Of a DNA stretch of 64,000 bases, positions 1-8,500 are shown piece after piece (position 1 is the stretch's first letter; each line of letters begins with the position of its first letter). A model generated the notes under the pieces. That model saw only the letters and a list, made by a program, of their open reading frames with translations. It was not told the DNA's origin and searched no databases. The position numbers were made by a program, and so were the translations under genes. Source of the stretch: Cellulomonas sp. S1-8 (GTDB lineage Bacteria > Actinomycetota > Actinomycetes > Actinomycetales > Cellulomonadaceae); NCBI RefSeq assembly GCF_026184235.1, contig NZ_CP110806.1, forward strand, positions 1,178,001 to 1,242,000. The letters run 5' to 3'.

Positions 1-2
1 CG

Positions 3-683
3 GCCTACGACCCGCGCGGCGTCGGCGTCGAGCTGGCCGAGCCGCTGGACGGGCCGTTCGTCACGATGCTGCGCGAGGACGCGGCCGCGTCCGGGGTGGC
101 AGTGATCGCGGGAACGGTGCTGCCCGGCGGTGCGCCCGACGCGCAGGGGCGCCCTCGCGCCGTGAACGCGGTCGTGGCCGTCGACGGGGCCGGGCAGCTC
201 GTCGGCGTGTACCGCAAGGTGCACCTCTACGACGCGTTCGGGCACCGCGAGTCGGAGCGCCTCGCGCCCGGCCCCGTGGACGCGCCCCCGCTCGTGCTCG
301 ACGTCGCCGGCCTGCGGTTCGGTGTGATGACCTGCTACGACCTGCGGTTCCCCGAGTCGGCGCGCCGCCTGGTGGACGCGGGCGCGCAGGTGCTGGTCGT
401 GCCGGCCGCCTGGGCGTCCGGCGACCTCAAGGCCATGCACTGGCGGGCGCTCGCGGTCGCGCGCGCGATCGAGAACACGGCGGCGGTCGTCGCGGTCGGG
501 CAGGCGGGACGCGGGGTGGTCGGACGGTCGCTCGTCGTCGGGCCGGACGGCGTGGTCGGGCTCGAGGCGGACGAGAAGCCCCAGCTGCGCACCGTCGACC
601 TGGACGCGACCGAGCTCGCGGGGGTCCGCGAGCGCAACCCGTCTCTCACCAACCGTCGGTACGCGGTGGTCCCGCGGGACTGA
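3..683 (+). CDS. Nitrilase-family carbon-nitrogen hydrolase (5' end outside window)
   Basis: C-terminal 226 residues of a nitrilase-superfamily amidase, a cytoplasmic C-N hydrolase probably acting on a small amide. The frame is open to the first base, so the start and the catalytic Glu lie upstream of the window. Two members of the Glu-Lys-Cys triad are visible: Lys in YRKVHLYD and the nucleophilic Cys in MTCYDLRFPE. The following VPAAW and the C-terminal NPSLTNRRY are usual for the branch that contains deaminated glutathione amidase. Family membership is secure; the substrate is not. It is followed after 35 bp by a convergent gene. Confidence 0.88.
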   Translation, partial: AYDPRGVGVELAEPLDGPFVTMLREDAAASGVAVIAGTVLPGGAPDAQGRPRAVNAVVAVDGAGQLVGVYRKVHLYDAFGHRESERLAPGPVDAPPLVLDVAGLRFGVMTCYDLRFPESARRLVDAGAQVLVVPAAWASGDLKAMHWRALAVARAIENTAAVVAVGQAGRGVVGRSLVVGPDGVVGLEADEKPQLRTVDLDATELAGVRERNPSLTNRRYAVVPRD

Positions 684-718
684 GGGCGCGAGGCGCGGCG
701 CGGTGCGGCCCGGCGGTG

Positions 719-1522
719 TCAGCCGGCGCGCGACGTCGCGATCGCCACCGCGACGAAGTGGCAGGTGTAGCCGACCACGGTCAGCACGTGGAAGACCTCG
801 TGGAACCCGAACCAGCGCGGGCTGGGGTTGGGACGCTTGAGGCCGTAGACGATCGCCCCGACGGTGTACGCGAGGCCGCCGACGGCGATGAGCCACACGA
901 TGGTGGCCCCACCGGTGCGCCAGAACTGCGGGAAGTACCCGACGGCGACCCAGCCGAGGGCCAGGTAGATCGGCACGTAGACCCAGCGCGGCGCGCCGAG
1001 CCAGAAGACGCGGGCCAGCACCCCGACGAGCGCACCGGTCCACACCACGACCAGCAGCGTGCGGGCCGTCGCGGCGGGGAGCAGGAGCACCGCGAGCGGC
1101 GTGTAGGTGCCCGCGATGATGAGGAAGATGTTGGTGTGGTCCAGGCGTCGCAGCGTGGCCTGGACGCGGGGCGTCCAGGTGCCGCGGTGGTAGACGGCGC
1201 TCGTCCCGAACATCAGGACGGCCGACACCCCGAAGACGGCGTTGGACCACCGGGCGGCCGGCGTCGGGGACATCGCGACGAGCACGAGGGAGGCCACCAG
1301 GACGAAGGGCGCGACCCCGGCGTGGACCCAGCCGCGCAACCGGGGCTTGAGGGTGTCGACGGCGGCCTCGACGGCGTCGCCGACGGCGTCCGCGGCGCGT
1401 GCCACGGGGCCGTCGTCGGTCGTGCCGGTCGCGCCGGGACCGGACCCGTCCACGGGCTGCAGCGACGGGTCGTCGTGCGAGGACCGGACCGGGTGCCGAC
1501 CGTGTGCCGGGGGAGTGCTCAT
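719..1522 (-). CDS. TrhA / hemolysin III family membrane protein (PAQR superfamily)
   Basis: 267-residue integral membrane protein with about seven hydrophobic helices after a hydrophilic N-terminus of roughly 75 residues. Family hallmarks are YHRGTW after the second helix, LDHTNIFL, and a C-terminal GFHEVFHVLTVVGYTCHF carrying the His residues that bind metal in PAQR proteins. Bacterial members, long called hemolysin III, have been linked to membrane fluidity homeostasis; haemolysis is not established for most. ATG chosen at 1522; the Shine-Dalgarno is weak. It is divergent from the prenyl synthase at 1669, with an operator-like inverted repeat just upstream (1549-1582) that may control it. 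Confidence 0.87.
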   Translation of the reverse strand: MSTPPAHGRHPVRSSHDDPSLQPVDGSGPGATGTTDDGPVARAADAVGDAVEAAVDTLKPRLRGWVHAGVAPFVLVASLVLVAMSPTPAARWSNAVFGVSAVLMFGTSAVYHRGTWTPRVQATLRRLDHTNIFLIIAGTYTPLAVLLLPAATARTLLVVVWTGALVGVLARVFWLGAPRWVYVPIYLALGWVAVGYFPQFWRTGGATIVWLIAVGGLAYTVGAIVYGLKRPNPSPRWFGFHEVFHVLTVVGYTCHFVAVAIATSRAG

Positions 1523-1548
1523 CGCTGGGGTGACCGCCTTCGTGCTCG

Positions 1549-1582
1549 AACCTACGTACCCGTAGGTTACGACACCGTAGGT
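1549..1582. promoter_or_regulatory. Candidate repressor operator in the trhA/prenyl synthase divergent region
   Basis: Perfect 8-bp inverted repeat AACCTACG (1549-1556), TACC spacer, CGTAGGTT (1561-1568), then a third half-site CGTAGGT at 1576-1582. It lies about 27 bp upstream of the trhA start. The size and symmetry fit a TetR-type dimer site, but no regulator gene is adjacent. Function is inferred from structure only. Confidence 0.5.
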
Positions 1583-1668
1583 GGGACCGATCCAGGACCT
1601 CGTCCCGCGCGTGCGCCGTGGCGAGTACCGTGGACGCGATCCACCGGTTCGTCCCCTGGAGGCTACGC

Positions 1669-2430
1669 GTGCGCCTGCCGCACCCGCTGTACGGCCTGTA
1701 CGAACGCCGCCTCGCCGCCTCGCTGCCCGCGGACCAGGTGCCGCGCCACGTCGGTGTCATCCTCGACGGCAACCGGCGGTGGGCGCGCGGCAGCGGGCTG
1801 TCGTCCGCGCACGGGCACCGCAAGGGCGCGGACAAGATCAGCGACCTGCTGCAGTGGAGCGAGGACATCGGCGTCGAGGTCGTCACGCTGTGGCTGCTGT
1901 CGACGGACAACCTCGAGCGCGACCCGTCCGAGCTCGGCGACCTGCTGCAGGTCATCGAGGACGTCGTCGGGGAGCTCGCCGCCGAGAGGCGGTGGCGCGT
2001 GCAGGCGGTCGGGGCGCTCGACATGCTGCCCGACTGCACGGCCGCCGCGCTGAAGGCCGCGCAGGACGCCACCGCCGACGTGCAGGGGCTGCACGTCAAC
2101 GCCGCCGTCGGGTACGGCGGGCGGCGCGAGATCGCGGACGCCGTGCGCGCGTTCCTGCGCATGCACGCCGACTCGGGATCGAGCCTCGACGACCTCGCGG
2201 AGGCGTTCGACGTCGAGCACATCGCCGAGCACCTCTACACCAAGGGCCAGCCCGACCCGGACCTCGTCATCCGCACGTCGGGGGAGCAGCGGCTCGGCGG
2301 GTTCCTGCTGTGGCAGAGCGCGCACTCCGAGTTCTACTTCTGCGAGGCATACTGGCCGGACTTTCGGCGCGTCGACTTCCTGCGCGCCGTGCGGGCCTAC
2401 AGCCAGCGCGAGCGTCGCCTCGGCCGCTGA
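1669..2430 (+). CDS. Short-chain Z-isoprenyl diphosphate synthase (UppS family, Rv1086-like)
   Basis: 253-residue cis-prenyltransferase that condenses isopentenyl diphosphate onto an allylic primer for polyprenyl-phosphate carriers. The catalytic Asp is in ILDGNRRWARG; other family motifs are GYGGRREI, LYTKGQPDPDLVIRTSGE and the Tyr/Trp-rich FYFCEAYWPDF. The opening PHPLYGLYERRL and the tail DFLRAVRAYSQRERRLGR match, from memory, mycobacterial Rv1086, which makes the short omega,E,Z-farnesyl product, better than the long-chain decaprenyl enzyme. Start taken at GTG 1669 because CTGGAGG lies 6 nt upstream; the frame is open to GTG 1618 but has no ribosome site there. Confidence 0.88.
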   Translation: MRLPHPLYGLYERRLAASLPADQVPRHVGVILDGNRRWARGSGLSSAHGHRKGADKISDLLQWSEDIGVEVVTLWLLSTDNLERDPSELGDLLQVIEDVVGELAAERRWRVQAVGALDMLPDCTAAALKAAQDATADVQGLHVNAAVGYGGRREIADAVRAFLRMHADSGSSLDDLAEAFDVEHIAEHLYTKGQPDPDLVIRTSGEQRLGGFLLWQSAHSEFYFCEAYWPDFRRVDFLRAVRAYSQRERRLGR

Positions 2431-2761
2431 GCCGGGGCGTGCCGGCAGCTCCCCGGACGGGGCTGGATCGCCCCCTCGCGACGTCGGGTACGTCGGGCGT
2501 GTGAACGGCACGTGACTTCTCGCGTGTCGTGACGCGTGTCGTGTCGTCGCGCTTCCGAAGCGGGTTACGTTCGGCGTGAAGGACGACACCCGTCGTCCCG
2601 GGAGGCCAGCCCATGGAGCATGCGCTCCGGGAGGAGGGCCGGATCCGGCCCTCGGCCGGCCGACCCCGTCCCGACGCCGAACGTCGATCCGCGTGCGCAG
2701 CCGCGCCAGGGACCGTCGCGAAGCGCCCAGACCGGCGCCGAGGCGCCGAGGGGAGCCTGCC
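2431..2761 (+). other. 331-bp leader upstream of phoH
   Basis: No convincing gene. It holds a weak hairpin just after the prenyl synthase stop (around 2450-2475), a CGTGTCGTGACGCGTGTCGTG direct repeat near 2520-2545, and GC-rich self-complementary stretches near 2620-2670. A 63-codon frame opens at ATG 2613 behind GGGAGG and runs into phoH in another frame (to 2804). It could be a leader peptide, but codon use gives no clear support. The long leader may carry the phoH promoter and an untranslated region. Confidence 0.4.
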
Positions 2762-4168
2762 GTGGACCACACCTCGCAGCACGACCTGGGAACCACGCCC
2801 GTGACGAGCGACGACGCCGCCGCCGGGACCACCGTCGACCCCGCCCCCCGCCTGACCTACGTGATCGACACGTCCGTCCTGCTGTCCGACCCGCGCGCGA
2901 TCCTGCGGTTCGCCGAGCAGGACGTCGTGCTCCCCGTCGTCGTGATCACCGAGCTCGAGGCCAAGCGCCACCACGCCGAGCTCGGCTACTACGCGCGCAG
3001 CGCGCTGCGCCTCCTGGACGACCTGCGCATCAAGCACGGGCGCCTGGACGCGCCCCTGCCGGTGACCGACGAGGGCGGCACGCTGCGGGTCGAGCTCAAC
3101 CACGTCGACCCGTCCGTGCTGCCCGCCGGCTTCCGCCTGGGCGACAACGACACGCGCATCCTGGCGGTCGCGGCGAACCTCGCCGCCGAGGGGCAGCACG
3201 TGATCGTGGTGTCGAAGGACCTGCCCATGCGCGTCAAGGCCTCGGCCGTCGGCCTCAAGGCCGAGGAGTACCGCGCCGGGCTCATGGTCGACTCCGGCTG
3301 GACGGGGATGGACGCGCTCGACGTGACCGAGCAGCAGATGGCCGACCTGTGGGAGCACGAGTCGGTCGCGCTCGCGGACGTGGCCGCCGCGGGCTCCGCG
3401 CTCACGGCCGGTCCGACCGACCTGCCGTGCCACACGGGCCTGGTCCTGCACAGCCCGCGCGGCTCGGCGCTGGGACGGGTCACGGCGGACAAGCACGTGC
3501 AGCTCGTCCGCGGCGACCAGGACGTGTTCGGGGTGCACGGCCGGTCGGCCGAGCAGCGCGTCGCGATCGACCTGCTCCTCGACGAGGAGATCGGCATCGT
3601 GTCGCTCGGCGGCCGGGCGGGGACGGGCAAGTCGGCGCTCGCGCTGTGCGCGGGTCTCGAGGCCGTCCTCGAGCGCCGGCAGCACCGCAAGGTCATGGTG
3701 TTCCGGCCGCTGTACGCGGTGGGGGGGCAGGACCTGGGCTACCTGCCGGGCGACTCGGCCGAGAAGATGAGCCCCTGGGCGCAGGCCGTGTTCGACACCC
3801 TGGGTGCGATCGTCAGCAAGGAGGTCGTCGAGGAGATCCTCGACCGCGACATCCTCGAGGTGCTGCCGCTGACGCACATCCGCGGCCGGTCGCTGCACGA
3901 CGCGTTCGTGATCGTGGACGAGGCGCAGTCGCTCGAGCGCAACGTCCTGCTGACGGTGCTCTCGCGCATCGGGCAGTCGTCGCGCGTCGTCCTGACGCAC
4001 GACGTCGCGCAGCGCGACAACCTGCGCGTCGGCCGGCACGACGGGGTCGCGGCGGTCATCGAGGCGCTCAAGGGGCACCCGCTGTTCGCGCACGTGACCC
4101 TCACGCGCTCCGAGCGTTCGCCCGTCGCGGCGCTGGTCACCGAGCTGTTCGAGGGCATCGAGGCCTGA
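2762..4168 (+). CDS. PhoH family protein with N-terminal PIN domain (PhoH2 type)
   Basis: 468-residue cytoplasmic protein joining a PIN nuclease domain (about residues 35-170; acidic residues in [20 protein letters not shown] and GDNDTRIL) to a PhoH P-loop ATPase (about residues 250-455; Walker [13 protein letters not shown], Walker [10 protein letters not shown]). Characterised mycobacterial PhoH2 proteins act as ATP-dependent RNA helicase/RNases. The start is GTG 2762, preceded by GAGGGGAG at 2750-2757; longer in-frame openings lack a site and add low-complexity residues. No antitoxin-like PhoAT partner is evident upstream. A shared hairpin separates it from the convergent MarR gene. Confidence 0.92.
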   Translation: MDHTSQHDLGTTPVTSDDAAAGTTVDPAPRLTYVIDTSVLLSDPRAILRFAEQDVVLPVVVITELEAKRHHAELGYYARSALRLLDDLRIKHGRLDAPLPVTDEGGTLRVELNHVDPSVLPAGFRLGDNDTRILAVAANLAAEGQHVIVVSKDLPMRVKASAVGLKAEEYRAGLMVDSGWTGMDALDVTEQQMADLWEHESVALADVAAAGSALTAGPTDLPCHTGLVLHSPRGSALGRVTADKHVQLVRGDQDVFGVHGRSAEQRVAIDLLLDEEIGIVSLGGRAGTGKSALALCAGLEAVLERRQHRKVMVFRPLYAVGGQDLGYLPGDSAEKMSPWAQAVFDTLGAIVSKEVVEEILDRDILEVLPLTHIRGRSLHDAFVIVDEAQSLERNVLLTVLSRIGQSSRVVLTHDVAQRDNLRVGRHDGVAAVIEALKGHPLFAHVTLTRSERSPVAALVTELFEGIEA

Positions 4169-4179
4169 CGCGGTCCGGA

Positions 4180-4211
4180 CGCCCGGGCCCGCCGTCGTGC
4201 GGGTCCGGGCG
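4180..4211. terminator. Bidirectional terminator between phoH and marR-like gene
   Basis: Twelve-base arms CGCCCGGGCCCG (4180-4191) and CGGGTCCGGGCG (4200-4211) pair with a single G-U, around an 8-nt loop, between two convergent stops. There is no U tract, as is usual at this GC content. Confidence 0.6.
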
Positions 4212-4212
4212 T

Positions 4213-4683
4213 TCAGCCGTGCCCGGGGTCGGCGTGCCAGGCGGCCAGCTCGCGGACGAGGGCGCCGAGCCCGACGCCGAGCGCGCGGCGCTCCGTGGCG
4301 CTGAGCCGTGCGAGCAGGTGCTCGTGGTGGGCGCGCACCTCGGCGCCGACGCGGTCGGCCACGTCCTTGCCCTCGGGCGTCAGGCGCAACCGGTACAGGC
4401 GGCGGTCGTCGTCGGCGCGCTCGCGGGTGAGCCAGCCGCGGTGCGCCATCCCCTCCGCGAGCCGGCTGACGGTGCTCTTCTCCAGGCCCAGCCGGTCGGC
4501 CAGCTCCTGCTGAGAGAGGACCTCGGCCTCGGCCAGCTCGCCCAGGGCGAACGTCTCGGACACCGACAGCCGGATCCCGGCGTGCTCGTGGGGCCGTCCG
4601 GCGACGTCGAGGAGCCCGCTCGTGCGGGCGACCTGCTGCAGGAACCGGCGCAGCACGTCGTCCGGAAAGGTTGTGCTCTGCAA
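4213..4683 (-). CDS. MarR-family transcriptional regulator
   Basis: 156-residue winged-helix repressor. The recognition region reads SQQELADRLGLEKSTVSRLA and the wing is ERADDDRRLYRLRLTPEG, both typical of MarR. It starts at TTG 4683; an upstream in-frame ATG (4689) is cut off by a stop. Divergent from the methyltransferase at 4741, with two matching inverted repeats in the gap, one covering its own start codon. Autoregulation and control of the methyltransferase are therefore likely, with a small-molecule inducer unknown. Confidence 0.88.
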   Translation of the reverse strand: MQSTTFPDDVLRRFLQQVARTSGLLDVAGRPHEHAGIRLSVSETFALGELAEAEVLSQQELADRLGLEKSTVSRLAEGMAHRGWLTRERADDDRRLYRLRLTPEGKDVADRVGAEVRAHHEHLLARLSATERRALGVGLGALVRELAAWHADPGHG

Positions 4684-4685
4684 CT
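4669..4685. promoter_or_regulatory. MarR operator candidate, site 1
   Basis: GGTTG-N7-CAACT overlapping the TTG start of the marR-like gene. The same arms and spacing recur 40 bp away (site 2), which makes chance less likely. Binding would block translation-proximal transcription of the regulator. Confidence 0.5.
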
Positions 4686-4708
4686 ACATCACCTACTGTT
4701 CCCGTGAA

Positions 4709-4725
4709 AGTTGTGAATCGCAACT
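4709..4725. promoter_or_regulatory. MarR operator candidate, site 2
   Basis: AGTTGTGAATCGCAACT, a 17-bp inverted repeat (AGTTG-N7-CAACT) ending 15 bp before the methyltransferase start codon and just ahead of its AGAGGAGA ribosome site. Placed to control the methyltransferase. Confidence 0.55.
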
Positions 4726-4740
4726 ATAGAGGAGACGGCC

Positions 4741-5352
4741 ATGACCGACACGGGTCAGCAGCACGGACAGCCCGGCCACGCCCACGGGCCATGGCACGGG
4801 CGCGGCATGGGGGCCATGGACGACCCGCAGCGGTACGCGCGCTTCTCGGGGTGGGTCGCGGGGCGGCTCTACCGGCGGGTGGCCCGCGACGTCACCGCCC
4901 TCGGGCTGCCCGCGGGTGCGCGGGTGCTCGACGTCGGCACGGGTCCGGGCGCGCTGCCGCGGCTGGTGGCCGCGGCGAACCCCGGGGTCCGGGTCGACGC
5001 GGTGGACCTGGCACCCGAGATGATCGCGTTCGCGCAGCGGACCGCCACGGCGGGCGTGACCTACGCGGTCGCCGACGTCGCGGCGCTGCCCTGGCCGGAC
5101 GGCACGTTCGACCTCGTCGTGTCCACCCTCAGCCAGCACCACTGGGCCGACCCGACCGCGGGCCTGCGGGAGCTGCGACGGGTGCTGCGCCCCGAGGGGC
5201 GGGCCTGGGTCTACGACGTGCGCTGGGCGCTCCCGCAGGCCCACGCGTCGGCAGGGGCCCTGGGGTCGGGCACCTCCGTCGTCCGGGAGGGTCGGCTGTC
5301 CCGGACGTCGTGGCTGAACCCGGTGGGGCGCCTGGTGGTGCGCCCGACGTGA
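4741..5352 (+). CDS. Class I SAM-dependent methyltransferase (UbiE/Methyltransf_11 type)
   Basis: 203-residue soluble methyltransferase. SAM-binding motif I is VLDVGTGPGALPRL (about residues 62-75), motif II gives the acidic VDAVDLAPEM, and the post-motif VVSTLSQHHWADP and LRRVLRPEGRAWVYD complete the fold. The His-rich N-terminus (HAHGPWHGRGMG) recalls similar proteins paired with MarR or TetR regulators. The ATG is preceded by AGAGGAGA. Substrate unknown; the divergent MarR gene suggests induction by a small compound. Confidence 0.85.
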   Translation: MTDTGQQHGQPGHAHGPWHGRGMGAMDDPQRYARFSGWVAGRLYRRVARDVTALGLPAGARVLDVGTGPGALPRLVAAANPGVRVDAVDLAPEMIAFAQRTATAGVTYAVADVAALPWPDGTFDLVVSTLSQHHWADPTAGLRELRRVLRPEGRAWVYDVRWALPQAHASAGALGSGTSVVREGRLSRTSWLNPVGRLVVRPT

Positions 5353-5367
5353 CGGGACGCGTGCTGC

Positions 5368-5398
5368 GCCGCGCCGCGCGAGCCTGTCGCGGCGCGGC
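5368..5398 (+). terminator. Hairpin terminator after methyltransferase
   Basis: Perfect 11-bp stem GCCGCGCCGCG / CGCGGCGCGGC with a 9-nt loop, 15 bp past the stop codon. Confidence 0.6.
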
Positions 5399-5473
5399 TC
5401 ACGGCATCGCTTCGTAACGATTCGGCTCGATCTGTTGATCGCCTCGCCTACCGCTCGGTAAGTTCCGTGGACA

Positions 5474-5487
5474 CGTTCCCAGGAACG
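5474..5487. promoter_or_regulatory. Small palindrome upstream of the GH16 gene
   Basis: CGTTCC-CA-GGAACG, 87 bp upstream of the start. Could be an operator for a sugar-responsive LacI-type repressor, but it is short and does not match a consensus I know. Confidence 0.25.
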
Positions 5488-5573
5488 CGCCGCGGCGCCC
5501 GCGAGGAGGCGGGACCGCCGGGTCCGGCGCGTCCGTCGTACCCTGCGCCCCGCCGTCCACTGGAGCTGCAACG

Positions 5574-8500
5574 ATGCACCCGCTCACCGGCCCCCGCACG
5601 CCCTCCCGCCCCTCGGCCGCGGCCCCGCGCCCGCGCCGCGCCGCCGCCCTGGCCGCCCTGACCGCGCTGCTCGCCGGCACGGTCGCGCTCGCGGCCCCGA
5701 CCGCCTCGGTCGCTGCCGACGACGTCGTCGACCTCGTGCACGACTTCGAGTCCGGCGACACCGGGCCCGGCTACATCCAGTGGGCCAACGCCGGCTCCGG
5801 CGTGCGGGCCGTCCCCGGCGACGGGCTCCCCGCCCGCCCCGACGGCGCCGCGAGCGCGCACGCGCTCAGCTACGGCTTCGACACCGCGACCGACCCGTTC
5901 TACGGCGGCATCGGCTGGGAGTACGCGGACGCGCCGCGGGACTTCTCGGGCTACGACGGCGTGCAGCTGTGGGTGTACGGCGACGGGTCCGGCGCGACCT
6001 TCCAGGTCGAGCTGCTCGACGCGACCGGCCCCGGGGCGGGTCCGTACGAGCGGTTCGACGTCACGGTTCCCGTCGGGGAGGCCGGGTGGCGCCAGGTCCG
6101 GCTCGCGTGGACGGACTTCGCGCGTGCCACCGACTTCCAGGACACGGGCGCCCCCGCCGACGGGCTCGGCCTGACGCACGTGCGCGGGCTGCTGCTGCCC
6201 GCGGCGTCCGGCACGGCGACCGTCGTCGTCGACGACCTGGCCGTGTACTCCACCGACGGGCCGGTGACGCCGTCGGTCGGCGTCGGGTCCGCCGCGGTCG
6301 GCGTGACGGAGTCCGCCGGCGCGGCCGAGGTCGCGGTGCGGCTGAGCACGGCGAGCGCTGATGAGGTCACGGTCGGCTATGCCACCGCCGACGGCACCGC
6401 GCTCGCGGGCACGCACTACACGGCGACGTCGGGCACGCTGACGTTCCCCGCGGGCACGACGACGCTCACGGTCCCGGTCACGGTGGCCGACGACGACGTC
6501 CCCGGCCCCAACCGCACGTTCACGCTCACGCTGACCGACCCCGTCGGCGCGACGCTGGGCCTGGCGACCGCCACGGTGACGATCCGCGACGACGACGCGG
6601 CGCCGTCGACGGGCACGTCGCTGCTGCACCGCGTGGTCGACGGGTTCGAGGAGCCGCTCGTGCTGGGCGACCCCGCCGCCGCGCCGCCGCTCGGCTGGTT
6701 CACCGCGCAGGGCGCGGGCAACGTGCCGGAGTTCGCGCGCAGCACCACGCCGCCGACGCCCGTCCCCGGTGCGTCGGACGGCAACAGCGTCCTGCGCCTC
6801 GGGCTCGACAACGCCTCCTGGGCGGCCCTGCTGCACACGTTCACCGACGACGGCACGACGTGGCAGACGCAGGACTGGAGCGACTACCGCGGCCTCGGGT
6901 TCTGGCTGCACGGCGCCAACTCGGGCGCGCAGCTGTTCGTCGACGTCCTCGACAACCGCAACCTCGGTTCGACCGTCGACGACGCGGAGCGCTTCTCGAC
7001 GCGCCTCGTCGACGACTGGAACGGCTGGCGCTTCGTCGAGATCCCCTTCGCCGACCTGCTGCGCAAGAACGTCAACAACGGCGCACCCGACGACGGCCTG
7101 GGCCTGACCGAGGTGCACGGCCTGGCGATCGGCATCGAGCAGACCGCCGCGCGCGCGACGCCGGTCCTGTGGCTCGACGACCTGGCGCTGGTCGAGCACC
7201 AGGACGTCGTCCTGGACTTCGAGCAGCCCCTGGTCACGGGCTCGACGGCGACCCCGCCCGTCGGCTGGGTGACGGCGTCGGGTGCGGGCAACGACCCGGT
7301 GCTCGACCGCGTCACGACGGCTCCCGCGGGCACGCGTCCCGGTGCCGCGGACGGCAACCACGTCCTCGCGCTCGGCATGACGAACCCGAGCTGGGCCGTG
7401 GCGGTGCACAACTTCACGACGGACGGCACGACGTGGACCCCGCAGGACTGGAGCGCCGCGACGACGCTGAGCTTCTGGTTCCACGGCGCGAACACCGGTG
7501 CGCGGTTCGACGTCGACGTGCTCGACAACCGCAACCCCGGCTCGACCGTCGACGACGCCGAGCGCTTCACGGCCTCCTTCACGGACGACACGACGGGCTG
7601 GCGGCGCGTCGTCGTCCCGTTCGCCGACCTGGTCCGCAAGGGCGGCGGGCAGCCGTCCACGGCCCCCGACGACGGCCTGACGCTCACGGCCGTGCACGGG
7701 TTCGCGCTCGCGATCCAGGGCTCGCCCCCGTCGGTCGACGCGACGTTCCACGTGGACGACGTGACGGTCTCGGGCGCCTCGCTGGTCCGCAACCCCGTGC
7801 GGGTGCGCCTCGCGCAGGCGATCGTGCCGGTGACCGAGGGCGAGTCCGCGCAGGTGGCGGTGGCCCTGACCCGCGTCTCCGAGCAGGACGTCACGGTCGC
7901 GTGGCGCACCGAGGAGATCGTCGAACGGACGTCGGAGGCAGCCGCGCTGCGCGCACGCGACGGGCGGGACTTCGCGTCCGCGTCGGGGACCGTGACGATC
8001 CCCGCGGGGGAGCGCCAGGCGGTCGTGGAGGTCGCGACGCTCGACGACGCGAAGCCCGAGTACGACGAGCCGTTCGCCATCGCCCTCTCCGACCCCGAGG
8101 GTGCGCAGCCCGGTGAGCCGCTGGTCGGCCAGGTCGTCGTCGAGGACGACGACGTGCGCGACCCGCTGATGATCGAGGACGTCGAGGACGGCATCGGTCT
8201 GCTCGAGCCGCTCGGCCCTGCTGCCCTCGAGGCACGCGAGGTCGAGGCGGGCACCGACGAGGCGTACCCGGGCGCGGACACCTACGAGCACGTGCTCGAC
8301 GTCCTCGGCGACGGCGGGTTCCGCCGCGGGTTCGCCCAGCCGCAGGACTGGTCGGCCACCGAGGGGCTGAGCATGTGGTTCCACGGCCGCGGCGACGGGC
8401 GTCCGGTGACCGTCACGGTCGAGGACGACGCCACTGCCGACCCGGGCCCGCAGGACTGGGAGCTCGCGTGGTCCGACGAGTTCGACGGTGCGGCCGGCAC

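Noticed and set aside
2613..2804. 63-codon gene with a fair ribosome site before phoH
   Set aside because: Overlaps the phoH start, composition not distinct from chance frames; left as a possible leader peptide.
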